DNA from: an uncultured Lachnospiraceae bacterium
GTDB taxonomy: Bacteria > Bacillota > Clostridia > Lachnospirales > Lachnospiraceae
NCBI GenBank assembly: GCA_947630025.1
Contig: CANRFZ010000011.1
Coordinates: forward strand, 1-64,000
Reading direction: 5' to 3'
DNA: 64,000 nucleotides
Shown here: positions 54,646 to 64,000 of the stretch, one piece after another
Numbering within the stretch: position 1 is the stretch's first letter
Layout of the letters: each line of letters starts with the position of its first letter
The notes under the pieces: generated by a model
The model's input: the letters and a program-made list of their open reading frames with translations, nothing else
What the model was told of the DNA's origin: nothing
The model's database searches: none
Made by a program: the position numbers and the translations under genes

Positions 54646-55383
54646 CTATTCACCGTTCTGGTTTTTCAGAATCTTGCGCTCCTCGTCAAAGATATATTTG
54701 ATGATCTCCTCGCGCTCCGTGGGATTCACCTTCACATACTGTACCCGGTGCTCGTAGACGCCCTTGCGGTTGTCCAGCTCCCGGACGCTGAGCACCTTGC
54801 CCACCAGATTGTACTCCTTGCTCTCCCCGCCGACCATCAGGTGGTACCGGCACAGGATGAGGTTATCCACCTCGTAGGCGTAGTTGGCCACAAACCGGAG
54901 GCCGCCGCCGCTGATATCGACGATGACGCTGCTTTTCAGCGGAAGCTGCGGCTCCAGATCCAGCTCCCCATTGTCCTCGGCCAGCACTTCCTCCTCCTGC
55001 AGCGGTCTGGAATTCATTTCCAGCGCGCAGCTGAAGCGGTAGTATTCCCGGCGCTGGTGCTTGCGCAGATTGCTGATCAGGTCAAGGACCAGCACGTACA
55101 TACTGTTGTTCCGGTAGCGGTCAACCACCCGCGCATAGCACTGGTACAGGCCGCTCTCGGAGTAGAAGTACAGATCGAACTCTCCGTCCACGGGCAGAAG
55201 CACCAGTCTTGTTTTTTCCATCGGCATGGAAATCTCCACGCGGTCTTCGGAGAGGACGTCTATCACCTGACTCTGGTAGACCTTGCGCGTCTCGCCCTCC
55301 GCCCCAGCGTCCTTAAAGCGGTCGATGGACTGCAGATCCACCCGGCAGCCCGGTATCACATATTTGGATAAAAGATTCGCCAT
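54646..55383 (-). CDS. PilZ/YcgR-type flagellar brake protein
   Basis: 'RKHQRREYYRFSCAL' and 'VDISGGGLRFVANYAYEVDNLILC'. Confidence 0.88.
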   Translation of the reverse strand: MANLLSKYVIPGCRVDLQSIDRFKDAGAEGETRKVYQSQVIDVLSEDRVEISMPMEKTRLVLLPVDGEFDLYFYSESGLYQCYARVVDRYRNNSMYVLVLDLISNLRKHQRREYYRFSCALEMNSRPLQEEEVLAEDNGELDLEPQLPLKSSVIVDISGGGLRFVANYAYEVDNLILCRYHLMVGGESKEYNLVGKVLSVRELDNRKGVYEHRVQYVKVNPTEREEIIKYIFDEERKILKNQNGE

Positions 55384-55416
55384 AATTTCCTCCATGTCAG
55401 AACAGGCCGCGCCGTC

Positions 55417-56292
55417 CTATCTCTTAGATATAATATGAGAGAAAAACGCCGCCATGCCACGTTTCGGCAGATTCGCGCTGAGCTCTTTGTTCATCAGTCT
55501 GGCGGCGATCTTCTCGAAAGCCACCGCGGAGCGCGCCCGCGGATTGTCCAGCGAGACGGGCATCTGCTGCATCACCGCCTTGGCCAGCTGGGTGTCCTGC
55601 GGCACCATTCCCAGATAGCTGATCGGCACTTTCAGATACCGCCCGACGACGGCCTCCAGCTTCGCATAGAGCGCCTCCGCCTCGGCGTCGCCGAACACCT
55701 TGTTGGCGATCACCTTGATCTGGGACGCCTCCGGCGAATAGCGGGGGTGCCGGTTCAGCGCCTTTAGCAGCGAATAAGAATCCGTGATGGACGTGGGCTC
55801 CGGCGTCGTCACCAGCAGGATCTCGCCGCTGGCCACCAGAAATTCCAGCACCGCGTCGGAGATGCCCGCGCCGGTGTCCACGATGATGATGTCCGCCATC
55901 TCGTCCAGCTCCACCAGATTCTGAATGATATAATTCAGGTAGTCCCTGCTTAAGTTGGACATCCCCGCGATTCCGGAGCCGCCGGAGATAAATCCCACCT
56001 CCATGGGCCCCCAGGTGATGATGTCCCGTATGTTTTTGCCCTGATAAATCAGATCGCAGAGATTATGCTTCGGCACCGCGCCGAACATGATCTCGATATT
56101 GGCCAGCCCGAAATCGGCGTCCAGTATGATAACCCGCTGGTTCATCTTGCGGAACTGAATCGCCAGATTGATCGCCGTATTGGATTTGCCGACGCCGCCC
56201 TTGCCGCTGGTCACGGTAATCACTCTCGCAAGAGGGCGCTGCGGCTGGCTGCTGGCTTTTATGATATTTCGTAGTTGTTCAGCCTGATCCAT
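55417..56292 (-). CDS. flhG: MinD/ParA-like ATPase FlhG (YlxH)
   Basis: 'VITVTSGKGGVGKSNTAINLAIQF', 'DADFGLANIEIMFG'. Confidence 0.93.
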   Translation of the reverse strand: MDQAEQLRNIIKASSQPQRPLARVITVTSGKGGVGKSNTAINLAIQFRKMNQRVIILDADFGLANIEIMFGAVPKHNLCDLIYQGKNIRDIITWGPMEVGFISGGSGIAGMSNLSRDYLNYIIQNLVELDEMADIIIVDTGAGISDAVLEFLVASGEILLVTTPEPTSITDSYSLLKALNRHPRYSPEASQIKVIANKVFGDAEAEALYAKLEAVVGRYLKVPISYLGMVPQDTQLAKAVMQQMPVSLDNPRARSAVAFEKIAARLMNKELSANLPKRGMAAFFSHIISKR

Positions 56293-56304
56293 TCGCTCTC
56301 CTCC

Positions 56305-57528
56305 TTAGTGCTTACCTCCCAATAGCTGCTTCACGGTGCTCTGCGGGTTAAATTCCTCGATATCGTCCGGCACATTCTGTCCGTAGGTCACATAGGACAG
56401 GGAAGCGCCCGTATACAGCCTCAGATTGAGCAGGCTCCCTAACGTCGTCGTCTCGTCCAGCTTGGTAAAGATCAGCTTGAAGTCCGTCATCTCCTTGTAG
56501 GCGTCGGCGATGCTGATCAGATCCCGGTATTTCGTCGTGGCGCTGAGCACCAGATAGACTTCCTTCTCCGCCTTGCCGTCCACGGAGTGGATAAAGGTGC
56601 TCATGCTCTCCTTCTGCGTCGTATTCTGGTGGGAATGCCCCGCCGTGTCCACGAGGATATAGTCGTAGTCGCGGAAATCCTCCATGGCCTTCTCGATCTC
56701 CTCCACCGTGTAGATAATCCGAAACGGCACTTCCAGAATGTTGGCGTAGGTGCGAAGCTGCTCCGCCGCCGCGATCCGGTACGTGTCCGCCGTCAGAAGC
56801 GCCACTTTCTTTTTCATGTCCACGCGGAAGATGGAGGCGATCTTGGCGATCGTCGTCGTCTTGCCTACGCCCGTGGGCCCGATGAAAAATACCATCTTGA
56901 TGCCCTTGGACGCCGGCGTGATGCAGTCCGGCATACCGAATTTCAGTATCATCTTCTGGTAGATATTGGCCAGCGCATAGTCAATCGGCATATTGGGCTT
57001 GTTCGCCTGCGCGATCTCGTCCAGTATCTCCGTCGCGTATTGGTCGTCCACTTCGTTGTTGCGCATCGTGTCGTGGAGAAGCCGCATGAACTTGTCGATC
57101 TCCGACTCCTCTTTCGGCTCCTGCTCCTCGTCTTTCTTCTCCGCCCGGTTCTCGTCGGGCTTCTGGAGCTGCTGCTCCAGCAGGGACTGCAGGCTGTCCA
57201 GCTTCTCCTCGATGGCGCTGCTCTCCCTGCGCTCCGGCTGCTCCCCGGCACGCTCCGCGCCGCCCTGCTGCGCGCTCTGCGGCTGCTGAGCCTCCTTATT
57301 CTGGCTCGTGGCGAGGACGTTATTGATGGCGGTCACCGCCGCGGAGTAGCGCTCACTCTCCTCCTCCAGCGCCACCGTCACTTCCGTCAGATGGGGCTTT
57401 AAGAACGAGAAGAAGCCCTTAGCCTTCACGTCCCTGACGTTCATGACGACCACGCCTTCCCCCAGTTCCTTTCTGGCGGTATCCATCGCCTCTTTCTCTG
57501 TTTTGCCGGTAAATTTTTTGATTATCAT
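56305..57528 (-). CDS. flhF: Flagellar SRP-like GTPase FlhF
   Basis: 'GPTGVGKTTTIAKIASIF', 'ADTYRIAAAEQLRTYANILEVPF', 'DTAGHSHQNTTQ'. Confidence 0.95.
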   Translation of the reverse strand: MIIKKFTGKTEKEAMDTARKELGEGVVVMNVRDVKAKGFFSFLKPHLTEVTVALEEESERYSAAVTAINNVLATSQNKEAQQPQSAQQGGAERAGEQPERRESSAIEEKLDSLQSLLEQQLQKPDENRAEKKDEEQEPKEESEIDKFMRLLHDTMRNNEVDDQYATEILDEIAQANKPNMPIDYALANIYQKMILKFGMPDCITPASKGIKMVFFIGPTGVGKTTTIAKIASIFRVDMKKKVALLTADTYRIAAAEQLRTYANILEVPFRIIYTVEEIEKAMEDFRDYDYILVDTAGHSHQNTTQKESMSTFIHSVDGKAEKEVYLVLSATTKYRDLISIADAYKEMTDFKLIFTKLDETTTLGSLLNLRLYTGASLSYVTYGQNVPDDIEEFNPQSTVKQLLGGKH

Positions 57529-59570
57529 TATGCTGTCACCATCCCAACAGACTGTAATTCAATGTTGGACTCCACTTCGTTGTAGGACACAACGACCAGA
57601 TCCTTGTAGTAATCTTCCGTGAGTTTTCTGAAGTACGCCCGGACGATCGGCGAGGTGATCACGATGGGCATTTTGCCCAGATCCTCCAGCTTCTTGACCT
57701 CCGCCGCCACGGAATCCATGATCGCCTTGGTCTTGGCGGGGTCCAGCGTCAGATAAGCGCCCTGCTCCGTCTGCTTCACGCTGGCCATAATCTCCTGCTC
57801 CAGCTTCGGGTCCAGCGTCACCACGCTGGTCGTCTCGTTGGCCGCAAAGAACTTATTGGAGATCGCCCGTTTGAGGCTCTGGCGCACATACTCCGTCAGG
57901 ATATCGGTATCCCGCGTCGTCGTGGCATAGTCGGCCAGCGTCTCGAAGATCGTCAGCAGATCCCGGATCGAAACGCCCTCTTTCAACAGATTCTGCAGTA
58001 CCTTCTGGATCTCGCCGATCCCTAACAGCTTAGGCACCAGCTCCTCCACCAGAGACGGATTGGACTCACGCAGGTTGTCCACCAGATGCTGCACATCCTG
58101 TCTGGTCAGCAGCTCCGCGATATACTGCCTGATGATCTCCGTTAAGTGCGTCGCGATGATGGACGGCGGATCGACTACCGTGTAGCCCATGCTCTCCGCG
58201 CGCTCCCGCTGGCCCTCCGTAATCCAGATCGCCGGCAGATGGAACGAAGGCTCGAACGTGGGAATACCCGTGATCTCCTCCTCCACATAGCCGGGATTCA
58301 TCGCCATGTAGTGGTCAAAGAGGATCTCGCCCTCGCTGACCTGTACCCCTTTTATTTTAATAATATATTGGTTCGGATTCAACTGTATGTTATCCCGCAG
58401 ACGGATAATCGGTACGACAGTACCAAGCTCCAGCGCGATCTGCCGCCTGATCATGACGACGCGGTCCAGCAGGTCGCCGCCCTGATTGACGTCCGCCAGC
58501 GGTATGATGCCGTAGCCGAACTCCAGCTCGATGGGGTCCACCTGTAACAGCGAGGTGACGTTCTCCGGCTGCCGGATTTCCTCGGCGGCGGCCTCCTCCT
58601 CGTCCGCCGCGTGTTCGATCTCCGCCGTCTCGATGGTGCCGGCCATCACCCGGCCGACCACGATAAAGACGATGCCCAGTCCCACGAACACAATTGTGTT
58701 GAGCGGCGTGACAATCCCCAGTCCCGCAATCACCGCTCCCACCAGATAGAGCACCTTCGGCGTCCCGAACAACTGGCTGATCAGCACCGTGCCGAAATCC
58801 GCGTCCTTGGAGCCCTTCGTCACCAGAATACCTGTGGAGAGTGAGATCAGCAGGGACGGAATCTGGCTCACCAGACCGTCGCCGATGGTCAGGATCGTAT
58901 ACTGCGTGAGGGCGGAATTGATGTCCATGCCGCGCCGCCACATTCCCATCGCGATACCGCCGATGATGTTGACAAAGGTGATAATCAGGCCCGCCGTGGC
59001 GTCTCCCTTGACGTACTTCACGGCACCGTCCATGGAGCCGAAGAAGCTGGCTTCTTCCTGAATCCTGTCACGCCGCTGCTTCGCCTCGACGTCGTTGATC
59101 GCGCCGGTGTTTAAGTCCGCGTCGATGGCCATCTGCTTACCGGGCATGGCGTCCAGCGTAAATCTCGCCGTTACCTCGGCCACACGCTCGGAACCTTTGT
59201 TGATAATCATAAACTGCACCAGAATCAGGATGATAAAGACGATGACGCCGATGACCAGATCGCCGCCGCCCACATACTGCCCGAAAGTGCGGACCACGTT
59301 GCCGGGATCGCCCGTCGTCAGAATCAGTCTCGTCGAGGAGACGTTCAGCGCGATCCTGAAAATCGTCGTAAAGAGGAGGATGGTCGGGAAATAGGACATT
59401 TTCAGCACATCCTCGGCGAACATACAACCGAACATAACCGTGAACGCCACGGCGATGTTGCACGCGAGAAGCACGTCGAGAAGCCCCGAGGAGATCGGCA
59501 CGATCAGCATGATAAACGCCGCGAGCACATACGCGGTGACGCCTATATCGGCTTTTTTCAGGTTTCCCAT
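57528..59570 (-). CDS. flhA: Flagellar export component FlhA
   Basis: 'FPTILLFTTIFRIALNVSSTRLIL', 'ARFTLDAMPGKQMAIDADLNTGAI'. Confidence 0.97.
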   Translation of the reverse strand: MGNLKKADIGVTAYVLAAFIMLIVPISSGLLDVLLACNIAVAFTVMFGCMFAEDVLKMSYFPTILLFTTIFRIALNVSSTRLILTTGDPGNVVRTFGQYVGGGDLVIGVIVFIILILVQFMIINKGSERVAEVTARFTLDAMPGKQMAIDADLNTGAINDVEAKQRRDRIQEEASFFGSMDGAVKYVKGDATAGLIITFVNIIGGIAMGMWRRGMDINSALTQYTILTIGDGLVSQIPSLLISLSTGILVTKGSKDADFGTVLISQLFGTPKVLYLVGAVIAGLGIVTPLNTIVFVGLGIVFIVVGRVMAGTIETAEIEHAADEEEAAAEEIRQPENVTSLLQVDPIELEFGYGIIPLADVNQGGDLLDRVVMIRRQIALELGTVVPIIRLRDNIQLNPNQYIIKIKGVQVSEGEILFDHYMAMNPGYVEEEITGIPTFEPSFHLPAIWITEGQRERAESMGYTVVDPPSIIATHLTEIIRQYIAELLTRQDVQHLVDNLRESNPSLVEELVPKLLGIGEIQKVLQNLLKEGVSIRDLLTIFETLADYATTTRDTDILTEYVRQSLKRAISNKFFAANETTSVVTLDPKLEQEIMASVKQTEQGAYLTLDPAKTKAIMDSVAAEVKKLEDLGKMPIVITSPIVRAYFRKLTEDYYKDLVVVSYNEVESNIELQSVGMVTA

Positions 59571-59617
59571 GCGCTTCTCCTCCTTTCCTCCAGGTTACTG
59601 CCCGCAATCCGCTCCGG

Positions 59618-60730
59618 TTATACTTTGCCCTGCAGATGATATACGAACGCCAGCACCTCCGCCACCGCCTGATAGAGCTCCGGCGGCACCACGCTGCCGA
59701 TGTCCACATTGGCGTACAGCATACGTGCCAGAGGCTTGTTCTCCACGATCTCGATATGATGCTCCTTCGCTTCTTCCTTGATCTTCTGCGCCAGATAGTC
59801 GGCGCCCTTGGCGATCACATAGGGAGCGTCGTAGAGCTCGGGATCGTACTTGATGGCCACCGCATAATGCGTCGGGTTCGTGATGACCACGTCCGCCTGC
59901 GGGAGCTGCTGCATCATACGCCTGCGGGAAGCCTCCTGCATCCGCTGGCGCTGCTTGCTCTTGATCTGGGGATCTCCCTCTTGGTTCTTGTACTCGTCCT
60001 TGACTTCCTGCTTCGTCATCTTCATGTCGTTCTTGAACTTTACCTTCTGGTAAATATAGTCCAGCAGCGCGATGATGACATAGAAAGCCGATATCCTGAG
60101 CCCTAAGTTGACTACCAGCGTGCCGATCAGCATGATCCCCTGATTCAGCGGCAGATCGTAAAACTGGTAGATGGGCGGCATATTCTTTCGCAGGTAGGAG
60201 TAGACCACATATCCCACCAGTGCGATCTTTAGCAGCGATTTGAGCAGCTCCACCAGCGAGTTGACGGATAAGAACCGCTTAAACCCGTTCACCGGATTCA
60301 GCTTGCTGAACTTGGGCTGCAGCGGCTTGGTGGTAGGCTTCCACTTCACCTGCGCCACGTCCGCCACGACGCACACCAGCACGCCGACCAGCAGAAACGG
60401 CGCCATAATCAGCAGAATCCGCAGCAGGGCGCTGATAAAAAGCGTGCTGATCGTCTGCTCCTGTATGTGTCCGTCGTACAACTTGATATACTCCGGTATC
60501 TGCGAGTAGATGTCGTACATATTTCCCACAAAAAACGTGGCCATATATCTGGTCCAGAGGTAGACTAACGAGAAGAACGCCAGCAGCTCCAGCGCGTTGC
60601 TGATCTCCTTGCTCTTGGCCACCTGGCCTTCCTTGCGGGCGTCGTCCAGCTTCTTGGCGGTAGGCTCCTCGGTCTTCTCACCGCCGGGCCCGTCCTTGGC
60701 AAAGAACTGGAGATTGTATGCTAAGATCAC
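59618..60730 (-). CDS. flhB: Flagellar export component FlhB
   Basis: 'EKTEEPTAKKLDDARKEGQVAKSKE', autocleavage 'VVITNPTHYAVAI'. Confidence 0.97.
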   Translation of the reverse strand: MILAYNLQFFAKDGPGGEKTEEPTAKKLDDARKEGQVAKSKEISNALELLAFFSLVYLWTRYMATFFVGNMYDIYSQIPEYIKLYDGHIQEQTISTLFISALLRILLIMAPFLLVGVLVCVVADVAQVKWKPTTKPLQPKFSKLNPVNGFKRFLSVNSLVELLKSLLKIALVGYVVYSYLRKNMPPIYQFYDLPLNQGIMLIGTLVVNLGLRISAFYVIIALLDYIYQKVKFKNDMKMTKQEVKDEYKNQEGDPQIKSKQRQRMQEASRRRMMQQLPQADVVITNPTHYAVAIKYDPELYDAPYVIAKGADYLAQKIKEEAKEHHIEIVENKPLARMLYANVDIGSVVPPELYQAVAEVLAFVYHLQGKV

Positions 60731-61506
60731 GTCATCCCCTCCATAAAGGATACGATCATTTCCTTCATCTCCCGAAACACATAATCCGCCGCGCCGGGCA
60801 GGATGCGCACTGTCAGGAACAGAATCCCCAGCCCGACCAGCACTTTCATCTGCATTCCCACCGCAAACATATTCATCTGCGGCGAGATCTTGGCCAGAAT
60901 GCCGAGCACCGCGTTGAGCAGCAGCATCGTGCAGAAGATCGGCAGGATAATGCGGAATCCCATCGTGATATAGTCGCCCAGAAACTTGATCACGGAGCCG
61001 ATCAGCGATTCCGAGTCAAACACCGCGCCGTTGACGGGGATCAGCGTGAAACTGTCCACCAGCGCGCTGAGCAGATATTGGTACATCCCCGTGACGATCA
61101 TAAAAAGCGTGAAGATATACTGGTAAAACACGCCGGTAAAAGTCGCCTGCTCTCTGGTCGCCGGGTCCACCAGCGAGACCATCGACACGCCGATCTCCAT
61201 ATCGGCGATGCTGCCCGCAAAGGACGTGACCGCCACACAGATCTGCGCGCCCCAGCCGATCAGAAACCCCGTCAGCGCCTCCTTCATCACCACCACCGCA
61301 TAGCCCAGAAGCGTACTGTATACGACGTCGCTCCGATCCACCGACATATAGACCAGATAGGACAGGAAGATACTGAACACGATCTTGACGCTCCGGGGGA
61401 CGCCGTTTAACGAGAAAAAAGGCGCCACAAACACGAAACAGGAAATCCTCACCAGCACCAGCAGAAAATATTCAAGGTCCGCATAGGTAAAGGTCACATC
61501 GATCAT
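60727..61506 (-). CDS. fliR: Flagellar export component FliR
   Basis: Position between flhB and fliQ; 'RISCFVFVAPFFSLNGVPRSVKI'; overlaps flhB by 4 nt. Confidence 0.94.
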   Translation of the reverse strand: MIDVTFTYADLEYFLLVLVRISCFVFVAPFFSLNGVPRSVKIVFSIFLSYLVYMSVDRSDVVYSTLLGYAVVVMKEALTGFLIGWGAQICVAVTSFAGSIADMEIGVSMVSLVDPATREQATFTGVFYQYIFTLFMIVTGMYQYLLSALVDSFTLIPVNGAVFDSESLIGSVIKFLGDYITMGFRIILPIFCTMLLLNAVLGILAKISPQMNMFAVGMQMKVLVGLGILFLTVRILPGAADYVFREMKEMIVSFMEGMT

Positions 61507-61519
61507 ACCGACTCACGCC

Positions 61520-61795
61520 TCATCTGATATAATTGCCGAAGCTGCTCCACAGGCTGGTCATATACTCCACCATGTTGTTCATGATCCAGTGTCCCAGCAG
61601 GATCAGCGTCAGAAAAATGGCAAGAATCTTAGGCACAAACGTCAGCGTCTGCTCCTGAATCGACGTGACCGTCTGAAAGATGCTGACGATCAGGCCCACG
61701 CACAACGATACGAGCAGAAGCGGCGCCGCGCATTTAATGATCGTAAAGATTGCCTCCTGCGCAATCGCAGTGACGTCATCAATAACCATACTCAT
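61520..61795 (-). CDS. fliQ: Flagellar export component FliQ
   Basis: 91 aa, 'LVSLCVGLIVSIFQTVTSIQEQTLTFVPKI'. Confidence 0.96.
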   Translation of the reverse strand: MSMVIDDVTAIAQEAIFTIIKCAAPLLLVSLCVGLIVSIFQTVTSIQEQTLTFVPKILAIFLTLILLGHWIMNNMVEYMTSLWSSFGNYIR

Positions 61796-61801
61796 CCTCC
61801 G

Positions 61802-62683
61802 CTAAATATAAAAGCTCTCCACCAGACTCTTGATGATCAGGTACCAGCCGTCCGCCAGCACAAAGAGCAGGATCTTGAACGGCATCGAAATCGTCGTCGG
61901 CGGCAGCATCATCATACCCATGCTCATCAGCGTGGACGCCACCACCATATCTATCACGATGAACGGAATATAAATCAAAAAGCCGATGATAAACGCATAC
62001 CGCAGCTCGCTGATGATATAGCTGGGGATCAGCACGCTCATCGGAATCTCGTCCAGCTCGCCGTTCCACTCCAGCCTGTCGATGGCCATAAAGAGGCTGA
62101 CGTCCTTCTTCTGCGTCTGCTTATACAGATGCTCCCTGATCGGAACCGACGCCTTCTCCAGAGCTTCCTCCTGCGTCAGCTCCCCCGCCTCGAACGGCAC
62201 CACGGCCTCCGTGTAGACGGCGGTCAGCGTGGGCTGCATGATAAAAAACGTCAAAAAGAGCGCGATGCCTATCAGTACCGTGTTAGGCGGCGCCGTCTGC
62301 GTGTTCAGCGCCTGCCTCGTAAAGTGCAGGACGATGATGATCCGGGTAAACGAGGTCATCGTGACGATCAGCGTCGGCGCGATGGCGATCAGCGTCAGTA
62401 TGATCAGAATGCGCAGCGCGCCGTTGATACTGCCGTTGCCGTCTCCGTACGTGATCGTAAACGTGTTGCCGATATTCAGTTCCGCAAGTTCGTCGGCGTC
62501 CTGCGACTCCCCCGGTTCCCGCAGATTCGTCTGGTCATCCGTCACGCCGGTGAGGTTGGAATCGCGGTAGGGCGTGTCGGCAGTCGCATATACCGTCAGC
62601 TTACTGTTTAGACACAATATGCCTGCCAGTAACAGCAGGCACATCATTTTCGCCAAATGATATACGGAAAAGTATTTCTTCAT
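61802..62683 (-). CDS. fliP: Flagellar export component FliP
   Basis: 'SFTRIIIVLHFTRQALNTQTAPPNTVLIGIALFLTFF', 'GMMMLPPTTISMPFKILLFVLADGW'. Confidence 0.97.
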   Translation of the reverse strand: MKKYFSVYHLAKMMCLLLLAGILCLNSKLTVYATADTPYRDSNLTGVTDDQTNLREPGESQDADELAELNIGNTFTITYGDGNGSINGALRILIILTLIAIAPTLIVTMTSFTRIIIVLHFTRQALNTQTAPPNTVLIGIALFLTFFIMQPTLTAVYTEAVVPFEAGELTQEEALEKASVPIREHLYKQTQKKDVSLFMAIDRLEWNGELDEIPMSVLIPSYIISELRYAFIIGFLIYIPFIVIDMVVASTLMSMGMMMLPPTTISMPFKILLFVLADGWYLIIKSLVESFYI

Positions 62684-63066
62684 TCGTCTCGCCCATCTTC
62701 GTTTCCCGAAGAATCCTTTTGCTGAAGTTTCCCGAGAATCTCTTTAAAATTAAGCGTCTGCGGCGCGTCCGTGCCGGACAGTGCCAGATCCTGCTCAGGT
62801 ATCTCTGTCAACATTGTAACAGTATCCTTGCAGATTGCCACGGCCAAATATTTCCTGCCGACTCTGACGATCTGGATGTACTTATTGCTGCCCGGCAGAC
62901 GGATCATGTCCAGCGTCTCCAGATTGGCGTTGGTATTCTTGGTCTTCTGGTAGCCCGCCGTCCATTTCGTAACCCAATAAGTAACAAGCAGTACGAATAC
63001 AAAGATGATCAGTACCGTTATAAACTGTATATAGGAATCGGTTCTGGCCGACACCGTGAGCAGCAT
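62680..63066 (-). CDS. fliO: FliO-like flagellar biosynthesis protein
   Basis: Single TM then 'LDMIRLPGSNKYIQIVRVGRKYLAVAICKDTVTMLTEI'; ATG overlaps the cheY stop (TAATG). Confidence 0.8.
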   Translation of the reverse strand: MLLTVSARTDSYIQFITVLIIFVFVLLVTYWVTKWTAGYQKTKNTNANLETLDMIRLPGSNKYIQIVRVGRKYLAVAICKDTVTMLTEIPEQDLALSGTDAPQTLNFKEILGKLQQKDSSGNEDGRDE

Positions 63067-63428
63067 TACCCCACTACCTTTTTGACGGCTTCCAGCACGC
63101 GGTCCGCCTGGAAAGGCTTTACGATAAAGTCCTTTGCGCCCGACTGGATGGACTCGATAACCATCGCCTGCTGGCCCATCGCGGAGCACATGATGATCAT
63201 CGCGCCCGGATCGGACTCCTTGATCTTTTTGAGCGCCTGAATACCGTCCATCTCGGGCATCGTGATGTCCATCAGCACCAGATCGGGTTTCAGCTCGTTG
63301 TACTTCTCGACAGCCTTAGCGCCGTTCTCCGCTTCGCCCGCAACATTGTACCCGTTCTTGGTCAGGATGTCTTTGATCATCATCCGCATGAATGCTGCAT
63401 CGTCACATATCAAAATATTCTTTGCCAT
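63066..63428 (-). CDS. cheY: Response regulator CheY
   Basis: 'ILICDDAAFMRMMIKDILTKNGY', 'LVLMDITMPEMDGIQALKKI', 'KPF'. Confidence 0.95.
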   Translation of the reverse strand: MAKNILICDDAAFMRMMIKDILTKNGYNVAGEAENGAKAVEKYNELKPDLVLMDITMPEMDGIQALKKIKESDPGAMIIMCSAMGQQAMVIESIQSGAKDFIVKPFQADRVLEAVKKVVG

Positions 63429-63448
63429 CTTTTCTCTCCTATCGCTCT

Positions 63449-64000
63449 TTATTTGATGATTTCGGTTACTCTAACGCCAAAACTCTCCTCGATTACTACG
63501 ACCTCGCCCTTGGCAACGAACTTGCCGTTGACCAGTACGTCGATCGGTTCACCGGCTATCTTATCCAGCTCGATGATCGTGCCGGGTGAGAAATCCAAAA
63601 TATCCGATATGGATTTTGATGTCCTTCCGAGTTCCACCGTGACTTCCAGCGGCACATCCCGTATCAGGCCGATGTTCTCCTGAATCTGCGCCGGGTTGAA
63701 ATCGTTGGAAAAGCTCTGGAACTGGGCCGGCTGAATGTTCATGTTCGCCTGCGGCATCATCTGCATCATAGGCATCTGCATCTGCGGCATTCCCATGCCC
63801 ATGCCCATATTCATGTTCATCTGGCTCATGTCCATCTGCGGAGCCATCTGGGGCGCCATCTGTGGAGCCATCTGAGGGGCCATCTGGGGCGCGGCCTGTG
63901 CCGCCGGAGCGGGTGCGGGCGCCGGTGTGGGAGCCGCCGCGGGTGCGGGTGCAGGCGCGGGTTCCGGTTCGGCATCGCCCATCTGGTTCTGCAGGAACGT
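63449..64000 (-). CDS. Flagellar motor switch protein FliY/FliN (5' end outside window)
   Basis: FliN C-terminal '[69 protein letters not shown]'; frame stays open to the window edge. Confidence 0.92.
   Translation of the reverse strand, partial: TFLQNQMGDAEPEPAPAPAPAAAPTPAPAPAPAAQAAPQMAPQMAPQMAPQMAPQMDMSQMNMNMGMGMGMPQMQMPMMQMMPQANMNIQPAQFQSFSNDFNPAQIQENIGLIRDVPLEVTVELGRTSKSISDILDFSPGTIIELDKIAGEPIDVLVNGKFVAKGEVVVIEESFGVRVTEIIK

Noticed and set aside
61589-62611. 340-aa plus-strand ORF
   Set aside because: Antisense shadow of fliQ/fliP with Arg/His-rich composition.

Overview
64-kb chromosomal window that looks like a Lachnospiraceae-type (Clostridia) genome; taxonomy is inferred from gene content only. 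Left part: an AbiF/Abi_2 HEPN gene with a structured leader RNA; a nifS-nifU-Rrf2 Fe-S operon with ZIP transporter, aldo/keto reductase and MATE genes; two ECF sigma/anti-sigma-like pairs; a CapA-like lipoprotein; tRNA-Pro(AGG); a GGDEF/EAL protein; pepD; the infC-rpmI-rplT operon with a leader terminator; thrS with a T-box; a ParE/RelE-type TA pair; fprA; an untracked 56-aa hydrophobic ORF between convergent promoters (candidate type I TA); an ORF6N regulator with a duplicated 27-bp palindrome; LysR, HAD, purA and an LRR lipoprotein. Middle: a compact four-gene minus-strand operon (about 33.3-40.9 kb) encoding a dynamin-like GTPase, a HerA/FtsK-like ATPase with a Ser/Thr/Gly-rich insert, an HNH-type toxin-like nuclease and a small immunity-like protein, bounded by its own promoter and terminators. 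This is the best candidate for an undescribed system. Right part: metal homeostasis genes (ArsR, P-type ATPase, CDF), then a long flagellar/chemotaxis operon (fapA, sigD, cheDCWAB, pilZ, flhGFA, flhB, fliRQPO, cheY, fliY/N) running off the right edge. No rRNA, CRISPR array, transposase or integrase was recognised. All homology calls come from motif recognition, not database searches.
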